From Acidobacteriota bacterium (GTDB lineage Bacteria > Acidobacteriota > Terriglobia > Terriglobales > Acidobacteriaceae), in the NCBI GenBank assembly GCA_028873155.1, contig JAGWML010000064.1, positions 1 through 13,031 of the forward strand: DNA of 13,031 nt. Reading direction: 5' to 3'. The position numbers were made by a program, and so were the translations under genes. How positions within the stretch are numbered: position 1 is the first letter of the stretch; each line of letters begins with the position of its first letter. Shown here piece by piece: positions 1 through 6,034 of the stretch. The notes under the pieces are model-generated. The model was not told the origin of the DNA, ran no database searches, and worked only from the letters and a program-made list of their open reading frames with translations.

Positions 1-4
1 TGCC

Positions 5-40
5 GGGTGCCCCAGGTCTCGACTTTGAGACCCGGGAAAC
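5..40. repeat. Palindromic repeat, copy A
   Basis: A hairpin element with a left box GGGTGCCCC and a right box CGGGAAAC. The stem is GGTCTC (15-20) / GAGACC (27-32) with a 6-nt loop, extended by CCC (11-13) / GGG (34-36) across an A/C mismatch. The same boxes flank a different stem at 845-880 and, in degraded form, at 84-118. It lies downstream of vapC and could be a REP-like element. There is no T tract on either side, so a simple intrinsic terminator is unlikely. Confidence 0.65.
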
Positions 41-83
41 TTCCACGCTCACCCCGCCGGTTCTCCGTTTCAAGCTCTGAGCC

Positions 84-118
84 GAGTGCACCATCCAAGC
101 GCCGCTTGGGCGGGAACC
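84..118. repeat. Palindromic repeat, copy C (degenerate)
   Basis: GAGTGCACCAT (84-94), perfect stem CCAAGC (95-100) / GCTTGG (104-109) with loop GCC, then GCGGGAACC (110-118). It aligns nearly column for column with the copy at 845-880 except for one missing A in the right box, and the stem bases are exchanged in compensating pairs. It ends 9 bp from the vapC stop codon. Confidence 0.5.
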
Positions 119-127
119 ACCAACGCC

Positions 128-517
128 CTACTTAAGCCGCCGCACACCAGACACGCGCCCGAAAGCCTTATCAAACGTCATCACCTCGTCCGCGCCGGAC
201 GCGAAGGCGATCTCCGCAATCAGGTGGTCGGCAAAGCCGGCCGCGCCCTTGCGGCAGGCCTCCAAAGCCTTCCACGCCACCGCCGCCGACTCGACGGTCA
301 CGCCTCTCGTCTGCAACAGGCCCTCGATCGTGTCCAGCACCCTTGCCCGCTCCCATCTGCCGCGCAGCACCCACGACAACTCCGCCAGCACAAGCAGCGG
401 AACGAAGACACCGCCCGTTGAACGTGCTGCTGCAAGGGCCGCGCGCGCCTTTCGTGCCTGCGCAGGCTCGTCGTTCAGGTAGGCCCGCGCCCACACGTTG
501 GTATCCGCTGCGACCAT
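128..517 (-). CDS. vapC: VapC-type PIN-domain toxin (putative RNase)
   Basis: A 129-residue PIN-domain protein. VapC toxins are Mg-dependent RNases that cut tRNA, rRNA or mRNA when their antitoxin is lost. The four acidic positions of the family are visible: D5 in VAADTNVWA, E46 in LAELSWVL, D97 in GFADHLIAE and D116 in TFDKAF, so the active site looks intact. Length is typical of VapC. I start at the ATG at 517 rather than the in-frame GTG at 532. The ATG overlaps the antitoxin stop (TGATG), the normal arrangement for coupled translation, and the protein then begins with the MVAADTN seen in many VapCs. It is second in the vapBC operon. The target RNA cannot be told from sequence. Confidence 0.9.
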   Translation of the reverse strand: MVAADTNVWARAYLNDEPAQARKARAALAAARSTGGVFVPLLVLAELSWVLRGRWERARVLDTIEGLLQTRGVTVESAAVAWKALEACRKGAAGFADHLIAEIAFASGADEVMTFDKAFGRVSGVRRLK

Positions 518-789
518 CACCACCGTCTCCACGCCTTCGCCGCATCCATCTCATCAAAGGTCATCACGCCACTGGCCTGACCGCCCTCATCGGCCATCTT
601 CCACAGGTCTTCGAGGTCATAAAGCACGGGTTCCACCTTCACCGCGCCGCTCGTGGGAATGCTGAATCGGATCCGGCTTCCCCTCTGGATTCCAAGCCGC
701 TTCCGCAACTCCCTCGGCAAGGTCACCTGCCCCTTTGAGGTCACCGTCGCCTCCACCGTCGTAGCCTTTGTCTGAGTCGCTCGCGTCAT
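517..789 (-). CDS. vapB: VapB-type antitoxin, AbrB/SpoVT-fold
   Basis: A 90-residue antitoxin. Residues about 13-55 form an AbrB/MazE/SpoVT swapped-hairpin DNA-binding domain (ATVTSKGQVTLPRELRKRLG followed by GSRIRF). The tail, about 57-90 (YDLEDLWKMADE ... WRRW), is the expected toxin-wrapping segment that would block the VapC active site. The start at 789 is chosen because AAGGAG lies 9 nt upstream, and because the in-frame extension to 948 runs through a palindromic repeat and is not family-like. The stop overlaps the vapC ATG. Together with VapC it is expected to bind the palindrome just upstream and repress its own operon, with the strength depending on the toxin:antitoxin ratio. Confidence 0.9.
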   Translation of the reverse strand: MTRATQTKATTVEATVTSKGQVTLPRELRKRLGIQRGSRIRFSIPTSGAVKVEPVLYDLEDLWKMADEGGQASGVMTFDEMDAAKAWRRW

Positions 790-797
790 GCTTTCAC

Positions 798-834
798 TCT
801 CCTTACAGAATAACCTTATTCTCCTTACTTTCAA
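798..834 (-). promoter_or_regulatory. vapBC promoter/operator region
   Basis: Immediately upstream of vapB is a perfect palindrome, AGAATAA-CC-TTATTCT (807-822). It is flanked by two copies of the 9-mer TCTCCTTAC (798-806 and 820-828, period 22 bp; GTAAGGAGA on the coding strand). The gene-proximal copy is also the vapB ribosome-binding site. A minus-strand promoter fits: TTGAAA at 834-829, 16-bp spacer, TATTCT at 812-807, with the -10 inside the palindrome. The predicted start site (about 800) falls within the ribosome-binding site, so either the message has almost no leader or the promoter lies elsewhere. An operator for VapBC autoregulation is the likely role. Confidence 0.55.
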
Positions 835-844
835 GTGTCCACCA

Positions 845-880
845 GGGTGCCCCGTCCTAGCTCTGCTAGGGCGGGAAACC
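845..880. repeat. Palindromic repeat, copy B
   Basis: GGGTGCCCC, then a long hairpin: CCCGTCCTAGC (851-861), loop TCT, GCTAGGGCGGG (865-875), 11 pairs including one G-T wobble, ending in AAACC. It shares the left box GGGTGCCC and right box GCGGGAAAC with the copies at 5-40 and 84-118 but has its own stem. It lies upstream of vapB, so the repeats lie on both sides of the toxin-antitoxin module, all in the same orientation. Confidence 0.65.
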
Positions 881-965
881 GCGAAATCGCTCATGATCGA
901 TAGATCACCTCCGCCATCCCCCTTGCCCCCGCGCCTCACCCGCCCCATACTGAACTCCTGCGCCT

Positions 966-1664
966 ATGCCGCCCCCAAAACCCCAATCCATACAGGCCCA
1001 CCTCGAAGCCGCAGGCAAGCCCCTCTACTGGACCATCGCCCGCGTCCCCGCCGAGACCATCGCGGCCCTCCGCCGCGCCTGGCCCGGCTGGACCACCCGC
1101 CGCGTCCGCGGCTCCATCAACGGATTCGCCTTCCGCACCACGCTCTTCCCCGGCCCCAACGGCGACGGCCTCACCCTCCTCGTCAACAAGAAGATGCAAT
1201 CCGGCGCCGAAGCCCGCCCCGGCGACCTCGTCTCCATCCGCATCGAGCCCGACCTAGAGTCCCGCTCCGACGAGCACCCCGCCGAGCTCACCGCCGCCCT
1301 CAAAGGCCAGCGCGCCCTCACCCGCTGGCTCCAGACCTTCAGCCCTTCCGCCCGCCGCGAGGTCGGCCACTGGGTCGCCCAGCCCAAATCGCCCGAAAGC
1401 CGCCAAAAGCGTGCCCTCCAGATGGTCGAGCGCCTGCTGCTCGTCATGGAGGGCGAGCAGGAAACTCCGCCGATTCTGCGCGTTGCCTTCCACCGCGAGC
1501 CGCTCGCCGCCCGTGGCTGGCAGGCCATGACCCTCATCCAGCGCCGCGGCCACCTCTGGGGCATCTTCGGCTACCAGTCCGTCGCGTCCCGCCAGCGCCG
1601 CGCCGCCCAGGCCATCGACCACGCCCTCCGCATCGCCCGCAAAGACCCGCCCTCCGGCCGCTGA
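966..1664 (+). CDS. DUF1905 / OmdA (YdeI-type) protein with duplicated C-terminal domain
   Basis: A 232-residue soluble protein with no signal peptide or membrane segment. Residues about 18-100 match the DUF1905 beta-barrel pattern (WTIARVPAE, VRGSINGFAFRTTLFP, LTLLVNKKM, GDLVSIRIEPD). Residues 105-160 match the helical OmdA/YdeI bacteriocin-protection unit (PAELTAAL ... SPSARREV ... SPESRQKRALQMVERLL). Residues 168-222 look like a second copy of that unit (PPILRVAF ... RRGHLWGIFGY ... SRQRRAAQAIDHAL). The biochemical role is unknown; OmdA was named for an outer-membrane / bacteriocin-protection link. The ATG at 966 has no clear ribosome-binding site, but the following residues lead straight into the domain. 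It appears to be a single-gene unit. Confidence 0.8.
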   Translation: MPPPKPQSIQAHLEAAGKPLYWTIARVPAETIAALRRAWPGWTTRRVRGSINGFAFRTTLFPGPNGDGLTLLVNKKMQSGAEARPGDLVSIRIEPDLESRSDEHPAELTAALKGQRALTRWLQTFSPSARREVGHWVAQPKSPESRQKRALQMVERLLLVMEGEQETPPILRVAFHREPLAARGWQAMTLIQRRGHLWGIFGYQSVASRQRRAAQAIDHALRIARKDPPSGR

Positions 1665-1744
1665 ATCCCGCTGTTGAAACTTTTTCCAGCGCGCCGCCAT
1701 TTTTGTGCGGCTTCGCCCCGCGGTTTGTCGTCTAATTGAATACG

Positions 1745-2404
1745 ATGTCTGCCGCTGCCGCCATTCGCTCCATCTTCGCTCCCGGCTCCAATCTCGCCAC
1801 CGCCAGCGCCGCAGATATCCTTGCGCGCGAGCAGAGCATCGCCATCGCCGACGGCCTCAAGCACCAGCAGGCCGGCCTCCTCGACGAGCTCATCGTCCGC
1901 TATCAGCACCGCCTCCTCCGCTATCTCGTCTTTCTCACCGGCAACCGCGAACAGGCAGAAGACCTCTTTCAGGAGGTCTGGATGCGCGTGCTCACCCGCG
2001 GCGCGCAGTTCAACGCCAAGGCCCGCTTTGAGACCTGGCTCTTCACCATCGCGCGCAACCTCGTCATCGATCAGAAGCGCAAGCGCATCCTCTCCAGCCT
2101 CGACGAGCTCTTTGAAGTCGGCGGCGATGACGACAAGCCCCTCGCCTTTGAAGTGGCCGACAAGCAACCCAGCCCCTTTGACCGCTGCGCCAGCCAGGAA
2201 GATCGCGGGCGCGTCGCCGCTGCCCTCCTCCAGCTCGACACCCTCTACCGCGAGGTGCTCGTCCTCCGCTTCCATGAGGATCTCTCCCTCGAAGAGATCG
2301 CCAAGGTCACCCGCGCCCCGCTCTCCACCGTCAAGTCGCGCCTCTATCGCGGCCTCGCCGCGCTGCGTCCCTTCGTGGAGACGCCGTCCCCGGAGGCCGT
2401 GTGA
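1745..2404 (+). CDS. RNA polymerase ECF-type sigma factor
   Basis: A 219-residue sigma-70 family protein of extracytoplasmic-function type. Region 2 covers about 45-113 (LLDELIVRYQHRLLRYLV, GNREQAEDLFQEVWMRV, FETWLFTIARNLVIDQKRKR: the -10 melting helices). Region 4 covers about 155-208 (LDTLYREVLVLRFHEDLS, EEIAKVTRAPLSTVKSRLYRG: the -35 recognition helix-turn-helix). Regions 1.1 and 3 are absent. The linker (114-154) is longer than usual and acidic, and there is an N-terminal extension of about 40 residues. The ATG at 1745 is preferred over the in-frame TTG at 1736. The stop overlaps the next gene by four bases (GTGA), so the downstream membrane protein is probably made with it and may control it. 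The signal and regulon are unknown. Confidence 0.9.
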   Translation: MSAAAAIRSIFAPGSNLATASAADILAREQSIAIADGLKHQQAGLLDELIVRYQHRLLRYLVFLTGNREQAEDLFQEVWMRVLTRGAQFNAKARFETWLFTIARNLVIDQKRKRILSSLDELFEVGGDDDKPLAFEVADKQPSPFDRCASQEDRGRVAAALLQLDTLYREVLVLRFHEDLSLEEIAKVTRAPLSTVKSRLYRGLAALRPFVETPSPEAV

Positions 2405-2784
2405 CACCTTCCGGCCCGGTCGCCCACACGGGACCAGAACCTGAGCGGGCCGGTTCTGTCGAAGACCTCGCGGCCGCCATCGCCGGCAATCACGCCCAGC
2501 GCGACTGCTCCACCGCACACCGCACCCGCCGCGTCGTCCTCGCCTCCCTCGGCGTCCTCCAGGAACAGAAATCCTCCAGCCGCCGCAGCCGCACCCTCGC
2601 GCTCCTCGCCGCCCTGCTCTTTCTCGTCGTCCTCGCCCCACCTTTCTGCTGGATTGGCGACACCCTCATTGAAGACGAGCGCATCTCTTCCTTCGTCGGC
2701 CAGCTCACCATCTGGGGACTCTTCGTCCTCACGGCACTGCTCGGCGCCGCCATCGTCGCCCGTCTCCTCCGCAACCGCTCCTGA
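2401..2784 (+). CDS. Small two-TM protein translationally coupled to the sigma factor; possible anti-sigma
   Basis: A 127-residue protein I do not recognise. A hydrophilic N-terminal part (1-62) is followed by two membrane segments, about 65-87 (LALLAALLFLVVLAPPFCWI) and 101-122 (LTIWGLFVLTALLGAAIVAR), with a short acidic loop. The GTG start sits in a GTGA overlap with the sigma stop, with GGAGG at 2392-2396, so translation is very probably real and coupled. Position suggests an anti-sigma role, with the N-terminus facing the cytoplasm. However, the HxxxCxxC zinc motif of ZAS anti-sigmas is missing, and C36 and H40 only vaguely resemble it. It could equally be an unrelated membrane protein. 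Function is inferred from context only. Confidence 0.75.
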   Translation: MTPSGPVAHTGPEPERAGSVEDLAAAIAGNHAQRDCSTAHRTRRVVLASLGVLQEQKSSSRRSRTLALLAALLFLVVLAPPFCWIGDTLIEDERISSFVGQLTIWGLFVLTALLGAAIVARLLRNRS

Positions 2785-2859
2785 CCCAATCCCCGCCCCG
2801 CAGCGGCCACCCAAAAAACCTTCGTACCACCGCAACTTCTCTTTCTGCGCTCGCGTCCA

Positions 2860-2888
2860 TTGACTAGTGCCCCTGCTGCGGTTAGCTT
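2860..2888 (+). promoter_or_regulatory. Putative sigma-70 promoter for the zinc-ribbon gene
   Basis: TTGACT (2860-2865), 17-bp spacer, TAGCTT (2883-2888), leaving a leader of roughly 27 nt before the ATG at 2922. The -10 is weak but the -35 and spacing are good, and two other promoters in this window have the same TTGAC(C/T)-N17 form. A perfect inverted repeat, CTGCGG (2876-2881) / CCGCAG (2898-2903), brackets the -10 and could be a repressor site or a start-of-message hairpin. Confidence 0.45.
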
Positions 2889-2921
2889 CTTTTCGAGCCG
2901 CAGTTCAGGCGCCAAGCCATC

Positions 2922-3446
2922 ATGCGCACCACTGAATCACTTCACGCCACCGGCGAAACCCGTCTTGTCCCGCTCTGGTCGATTCTCATCTCGATCGGTG
3001 TCTTCGTTCTTGTCGAATACTACTTCTGGATCGTCTTTCCTGAGACCCAGCACCATGTGCCGCCCCTCGGCCTGCGCATCTATCTCAACCTCTCCTGGGG
3101 CCTGCTCGCCGCTCTCTATGTCCTCATGGTCGGCTTCGTCAGCAAAGACGCGCCCCGCCGCGCCATGAGCGCACGCTTCTGGATGCTCATCTGCTTCGTC
3201 ATGCCCGGCGGCATCGGCGCCGTGCTCTACTTCCTGCTTCGCGCCCCGCTCGTCACCCGCTGCCCCGCCTGCAGCACCCACGTCCAGAGCGACTTCCACT
3301 TCTGCCCCCAGTGCAACTACCAGCTCTCCGCCAGTTGCGGCAACTGCTTCCGCACCGTCCGCGCCACGGACCAGTTCTGCACCCGCTGCGGTCACGAGCT
3401 CGCCCGCGACCACATGCCCGCGCGCCTCCGCGCCATGGGCGAGTAG
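2922..3446 (+). CDS. Three-TM membrane protein with C-terminal double zinc ribbon
   Basis: A 174-residue protein. Three hydrophobic segments lie at about 17-39, 52-73 and 86-107 (the last, FWMLICFVMPGGIGAVLYFL, resembles the PLD-nuclease N-terminal membrane pair). A C-terminal soluble region then carries two CxxC...CxxC knuckles: C114/C117/C128/C131 and C139/C142/C153/C156 (CPAC, CPQC, CGNC, CTRCGHEL). These should bind two Zn ions in a double zinc ribbon of the kind used for protein or nucleic-acid contacts. Positive residues next to TM3 place the ribbon in the cytoplasm (inference). No enzymatic motif is seen. The ATG at 2922 directly precedes the conserved layout. It has its own promoter candidate and is not obviously in an operon. 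Function is unknown. Confidence 0.8.
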   Translation: MRTTESLHATGETRLVPLWSILISIGVFVLVEYYFWIVFPETQHHVPPLGLRIYLNLSWGLLAALYVLMVGFVSKDAPRRAMSARFWMLICFVMPGGIGAVLYFLLRAPLVTRCPACSTHVQSDFHFCPQCNYQLSASCGNCFRTVRATDQFCTRCGHELARDHMPARLRAMGE

Positions 3447-3470
3447 TCCTTCTCACGGCATCGCCCGCGT

Positions 3471-3499
3471 TTGACCCCGCTCGTCCGCCTTCCTACAAT
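3471..3499 (+). promoter_or_regulatory. Strong sigma-70-type promoter of the LytTR regulator gene
   Basis: TTGACC (3471-3476), exactly 17 bp, TACAAT (3494-3499): near consensus in both boxes. The predicted start is about 3506, giving a leader of about 30 nt to the ATG at 3537. Two copies of GGTTC at 3503-3507 and 3514-3518, 11 bp apart, lie at the transcription start and could be a regulator contact site. Confidence 0.7.
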
Positions 3500-3536
3500 C
3501 AAGGTTCAATCACGGTTCGGCAGTCAGTCGCCCCGC

Positions 3537-4340
3537 ATGTCCATCTCCGCCCTCATCATCGACGACGAACAGCTCGCTCGCGAAGAGCTCCGCTACCTCC
3601 TCGACCAGGTCGGCGGTGTCGATGTCCTCGCCCAGGGCTGCAACGGCATTGAGGCCGTCGAGCTCATCCAGCAGCACCACCCCGACCTCGTCTTCCTCGA
3701 CGTCCAGATGCCCGGCCTCGATGGCCTCGCCGCCGTCGAGCGCCTCCTCAGCCTCCGCAAGTCCCGCCCCGCCGGCGAAGCCCATCCCCTTCCGCAAATC
3801 GTTTTCGCCACCGCCTATGACCAGTACGCCGTCCGCGCCTTTGACGTGAACGCCGTCGATTACCTTCTCAAGCCCTTCGACCGCACCCGCGTCGAACAGG
3901 CCCTGCAGCGCGTGCGCGCCCGCGTCGCCGACGCCCAGCCCGCCCCGCAGCTCGACGCCCTCCTGCGCCTTCTCCACTATCCGCAGGCCGCCGCCGCGCG
4001 CCAGCCCCAGCGCCTCGTCGTCCAGGCCCAGAGCCGCCTTCTCCTCGTCGACCAGGCCGAAATCTGCTTCGCCGCCATCGACGAAGGCGTCATCCGCGTC
4101 GTCACCCAGAGCTTCGAAGGCCAGTCCAAGTGCCGCACCCTCGAAGACCTCCTCGAACTCCTCGACCCCGCCCTCTTCTGGCGCGTCCACCGCGGCTACG
4201 TCGTCAACATCAACCACATCCGCGAAGTCGTGCCCTGGTTCAAGTCCAGCTACCAGCTCCGCATGAACGACAAAAAGCAGACAGAAGTCCCCGTCAGCCG
4301 CGCCCAGACCAAACGCCTGCGCGAACTGTTCAATTTGTAG
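3537..4340 (+). CDS. LytTR-family response regulator (LytR/AlgR type)
   Basis: A 267-residue two-component response regulator. The receiver domain (about 3-122) has the acid pocket D9-D10 (LIIDDEQLAREEL), phospho-acceptor D55 in LVFLDVQMPG, T92 in FATAYDQYAV and K112 in DYLLKPF, so it should be phosphorylatable. The LytTR DNA-binding domain (about 158-263) has the typical FWRVHRGYVVNINHI core and VPVSR end. Such proteins bind imperfect direct repeats, often upstream of membrane or exopolysaccharide genes. I use the ATG at 3537: the upstream in-frame start (3471) overlaps the promoter's -35 box. No LytS-type histidine kinase is adjacent in this window, so it is an orphan here. No clear ribosome-binding site precedes the start. 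Confidence 0.92.
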   Translation: MSISALIIDDEQLAREELRYLLDQVGGVDVLAQGCNGIEAVELIQQHHPDLVFLDVQMPGLDGLAAVERLLSLRKSRPAGEAHPLPQIVFATAYDQYAVRAFDVNAVDYLLKPFDRTRVEQALQRVRARVADAQPAPQLDALLRLLHYPQAAAARQPQRLVVQAQSRLLLVDQAEICFAAIDEGVIRVVTQSFEGQSKCRTLEDLLELLDPALFWRVHRGYVVNINHIREVVPWFKSSYQLRMNDKKQTEVPVSRAQTKRLRELFNL

Positions 4341-4833
4341 GGCACCGCCAGTTGGGATGCACTTTCCGGATGGCCCACTAACCGCCCGTAACCCCGTGGA
4401 TGAGTGCGTTGGCGACAATCCAGAATTAATTTCAGACAGAGGCGACCGGCGCTACACGATCTGGGGGTATTCCTCTCCCGGGCTTGATTCGGAGGAATGG
4501 CAGAGGCGAGAGAAGCGGAGTGAACGCCCGCATCTCAGGGCAATCGCATTTGGATTTTTCAAACAAAGATTGCAGACTGAAAAGTTGATTCAGGCGGCTT
4601 CAGCCAGCTTCTCGATGCGGAAATCTGCCCTTTTTGAGGGCAATGTACGAGCAAATTAGCACCGTAAGGAGTCAAATTCAGACGACATCGAGCTTTTTCT
4701 GCAACTCGAATGTCAAGCAAATTCCGAATGCAATTCCCCTGGCCCGCATCTTCAATGGTATTTACATGGGGAACGGCCTGAGCTTAGGCTAAGAACTACC
4801 TTTGAGGCCGGCGCTCGTCGCCGTGGAATCACC
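4341..4833. other. Gene-free stretch at the left edge of a putative acquired segment
   Basis: About 490 bp with no convincing gene. It is visibly more AT-rich than both flanks. I see a short hairpin, GCCCT-TTTTG-AGGGC (4627-4641), a run of near-repeats of the form GAATG-(T)CAA / AAATTC / AATTC around 4709-4737, and a weak promoter candidate for the next gene: TTTACA (4761-4766), 18 bp, TAGGCT (4785-4790). A 100-codon open frame at 4357-4659 has no recognisable motif and atypical composition, so I do not call it. Confidence 0.4.
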
Positions 4834-6024
4834 GTGACAGGCACTAAAGCTCTGATAAAAGCCGAGTTGCTTGGCTGGGCGCGCGATCGCGCCAAGGTCA
4901 CGGTGGTTGATGCCGCAAAAGCAGCCAACGTCGAGCCGGAAACGCTGCAGGCATGGGAGGCGGGAGACGAAAGCCCGACCGTCAGCCAATTGCGGAACCT
5001 CGCGGCAAAATATCACTTTCCGCTTGCCTTGTTCTATCTTCCGAAGCCGCCGGCCGACTTCACCCCTTTGAGAGATTTTCGCCGATTGCCTGATGCCACA
5101 GACCGGACGATCAGCGCGGAGCTGGCCCGACAAATCCGGAGCGCCCACGAACGGCGCGAACTGGCGATGGAGCTGCACGACGATATGGGCGAGACTGTGA
5201 GGCCGTTCCGGCTTAATGCCAGCCTGAACGATACGCCTGAGAGAGTCGGGGAGGAAGTTCGCAGGTTCCTCAGCGTGAACGATGCCGATCAGCGGAAGGC
5301 CGCACAAGAGGATAGGGCCTTCAACTTCTGGCGGCACAAGCTGGAAGAAAAGGACATTCTGGTTTTCGTGGTGAGCGGTGCGCAAGGTGTCGATCTGAAG
5401 GAAATGCGCGGCTTCGCCATAGCGCGCAATCAAGTCCCCGTCATCGTCATCAACGGGCGCGACAACAGCCAGGGCGGCAAGTGCTATACCCTCCTGCACG
5501 AGCTAACGCACGTCATGCTGGGGGAGAGCGCATTGACGAACGGTGACGGCGGGTCCTTAGAGGAACAGAAAATAGAACGGTTCTGCGATGCTGTCGCTGC
5601 CGCCGCCCTGATGCCGCGTGATCTTATGCTTTCGATCCCGCAAGTAAAGGCGGCAGGCGAGCGGAAATGGAACGACGACGAACTACGGAGCCTTGCAAAC
5701 GCAATCGGCGTCAGCCGCGAGGCGTTCTTACTGCGCCTGGTCACGCTGCGGCGCGCGTCGTGGGATTTCTACTTGGCGCGTCGAACGAAGTTTAAGGACG
5801 AATACGACGCCGCCGCAGCACTGAAGGCGATGGCTCCGAAAAAGCCGGTTGCCATCAAGCGCTCGATTCTGCTGATGAGTTGGAATGGCCGAGGCTTCAC
5901 CCGCCTTGTGCTGCGCAGCTATTACGATCAGCGCATCACGCTCAATGATGTTTCAAGCTATCTCGGCGCGAAGGTGAAGCATATCCCTGCGCTAGAAAGG
6001 GCCTCTTTCCAGCCTGCGGAGTGA
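4834..6024 (+). CDS. XRE-HTH plus ImmA/IrrE-family zinc metallopeptidase
   Basis: A 396-residue two-domain protein. The N-terminus (about 10-66) is an XRE-type helix-turn-helix (RAKVTVVDAAKAANVEPETL, WEAG, SPTVSQLRNLAAKY) followed by the family's linker signature FPLALFYLP...PLRDFRRLP. The ImmA/IrrE (DUF955) peptidase domain carries HEXXH as HELTHVML (H222, E223, H226), with the probable third ligand E248 in IERFCDAVAAAALMP. All Zn ligands are present. Known relatives cleave repressors (ImmA on ImmR, IrrE/PprI on DdrO) or accompany toxins. The remaining roughly 120 residues lack motifs I know. The GTG at 4834 fits the family N-terminus; the ribosome-binding site is weak. Codon use is less C-rich at third positions than the neighbours, suggesting transfer. 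The stop is 10 bp before the DUF4411 gene, so they form a two-gene unit. Confidence 0.88.
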   Translation: MTGTKALIKAELLGWARDRAKVTVVDAAKAANVEPETLQAWEAGDESPTVSQLRNLAAKYHFPLALFYLPKPPADFTPLRDFRRLPDATDRTISAELARQIRSAHERRELAMELHDDMGETVRPFRLNASLNDTPERVGEEVRRFLSVNDADQRKAAQEDRAFNFWRHKLEEKDILVFVVSGAQGVDLKEMRGFAIARNQVPVIVINGRDNSQGGKCYTLLHELTHVMLGESALTNGDGGSLEEQKIERFCDAVAAAALMPRDLMLSIPQVKAAGERKWNDDELRSLANAIGVSREAFLLRLVTLRRASWDFYLARRTKFKDEYDAAAALKAMAPKKPVAIKRSILLMSWNGRGFTRLVLRSYYDQRITLNDVSSYLGAKVKHIPALERASFQPAE

Positions 6025-6029
6025 TCCGC
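6016..6029 (+). promoter_or_regulatory. Junction hairpin with GNRA tetraloop over the irrE stop / next gene's Shine-Dalgarno
   Basis: GCGGA-GTGA-TCCGC is a perfect 5-bp stem capped by GUGA, a GNRA-class tetraloop in RNA, with a possible T-G wobble outside it. The loop contains the TGA stop of the metallopeptidase gene, and the 5' arm and loop contain GGAG, the only Shine-Dalgarno-like run before the ATG at 6035 (13 nt away, on the long side). A ribosome terminating at the stop would melt the hairpin, so coupling of the second gene to the first is a plausible role. Confidence 0.4.
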
Positions 6030-6034
6030 GCACG

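Noticed and set aside
790..948. In-frame N-terminal extension of VapB
   Set aside because: It runs through the operator palindrome and a hairpin repeat, while the ATG at 789 has a clear Shine-Dalgarno.
1693..1711. GCCGC / GCGGC hairpin between the DUF1905 gene and the sigma gene as a terminator
   Set aside because: Only five pairs with a 9-nt loop and no T tract, so too weak to call in such GC-rich DNA.
1571..2641. Long minus-strand open frame opposite the sigma factor
   Set aside because: Acidic, Gly/Ala-rich antisense translation without motifs. The plus strand encodes clear sigma regions 2 and 4.
2401..2784. Calling the small membrane protein a zinc-containing anti-sigma factor
   Set aside because: The required HxxxCxxC motif is absent; only its position next to the sigma gene suggests the role.
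4492..4560. tRNA-Ser-like opening (GGAGGAATGGCAGAGG) as a possible integration-site remnant
   Set aside because: No anticodon arm, T-loop (GTTCGA-type) or closing acceptor strand follows, and no matching direct repeat was found at the other edge of the segment.
4357..4659. A 100-codon open frame in the gene-free region
   Set aside because: No ribosome-binding site, no recognisable motif, and mixed composition. It looks like chance readthrough.
4789..5499. Minus-strand open frame opposite the metallopeptidase gene
   Set aside because: Shadow of a gene whose plus-strand translation has HTH and HEXXH motifs.
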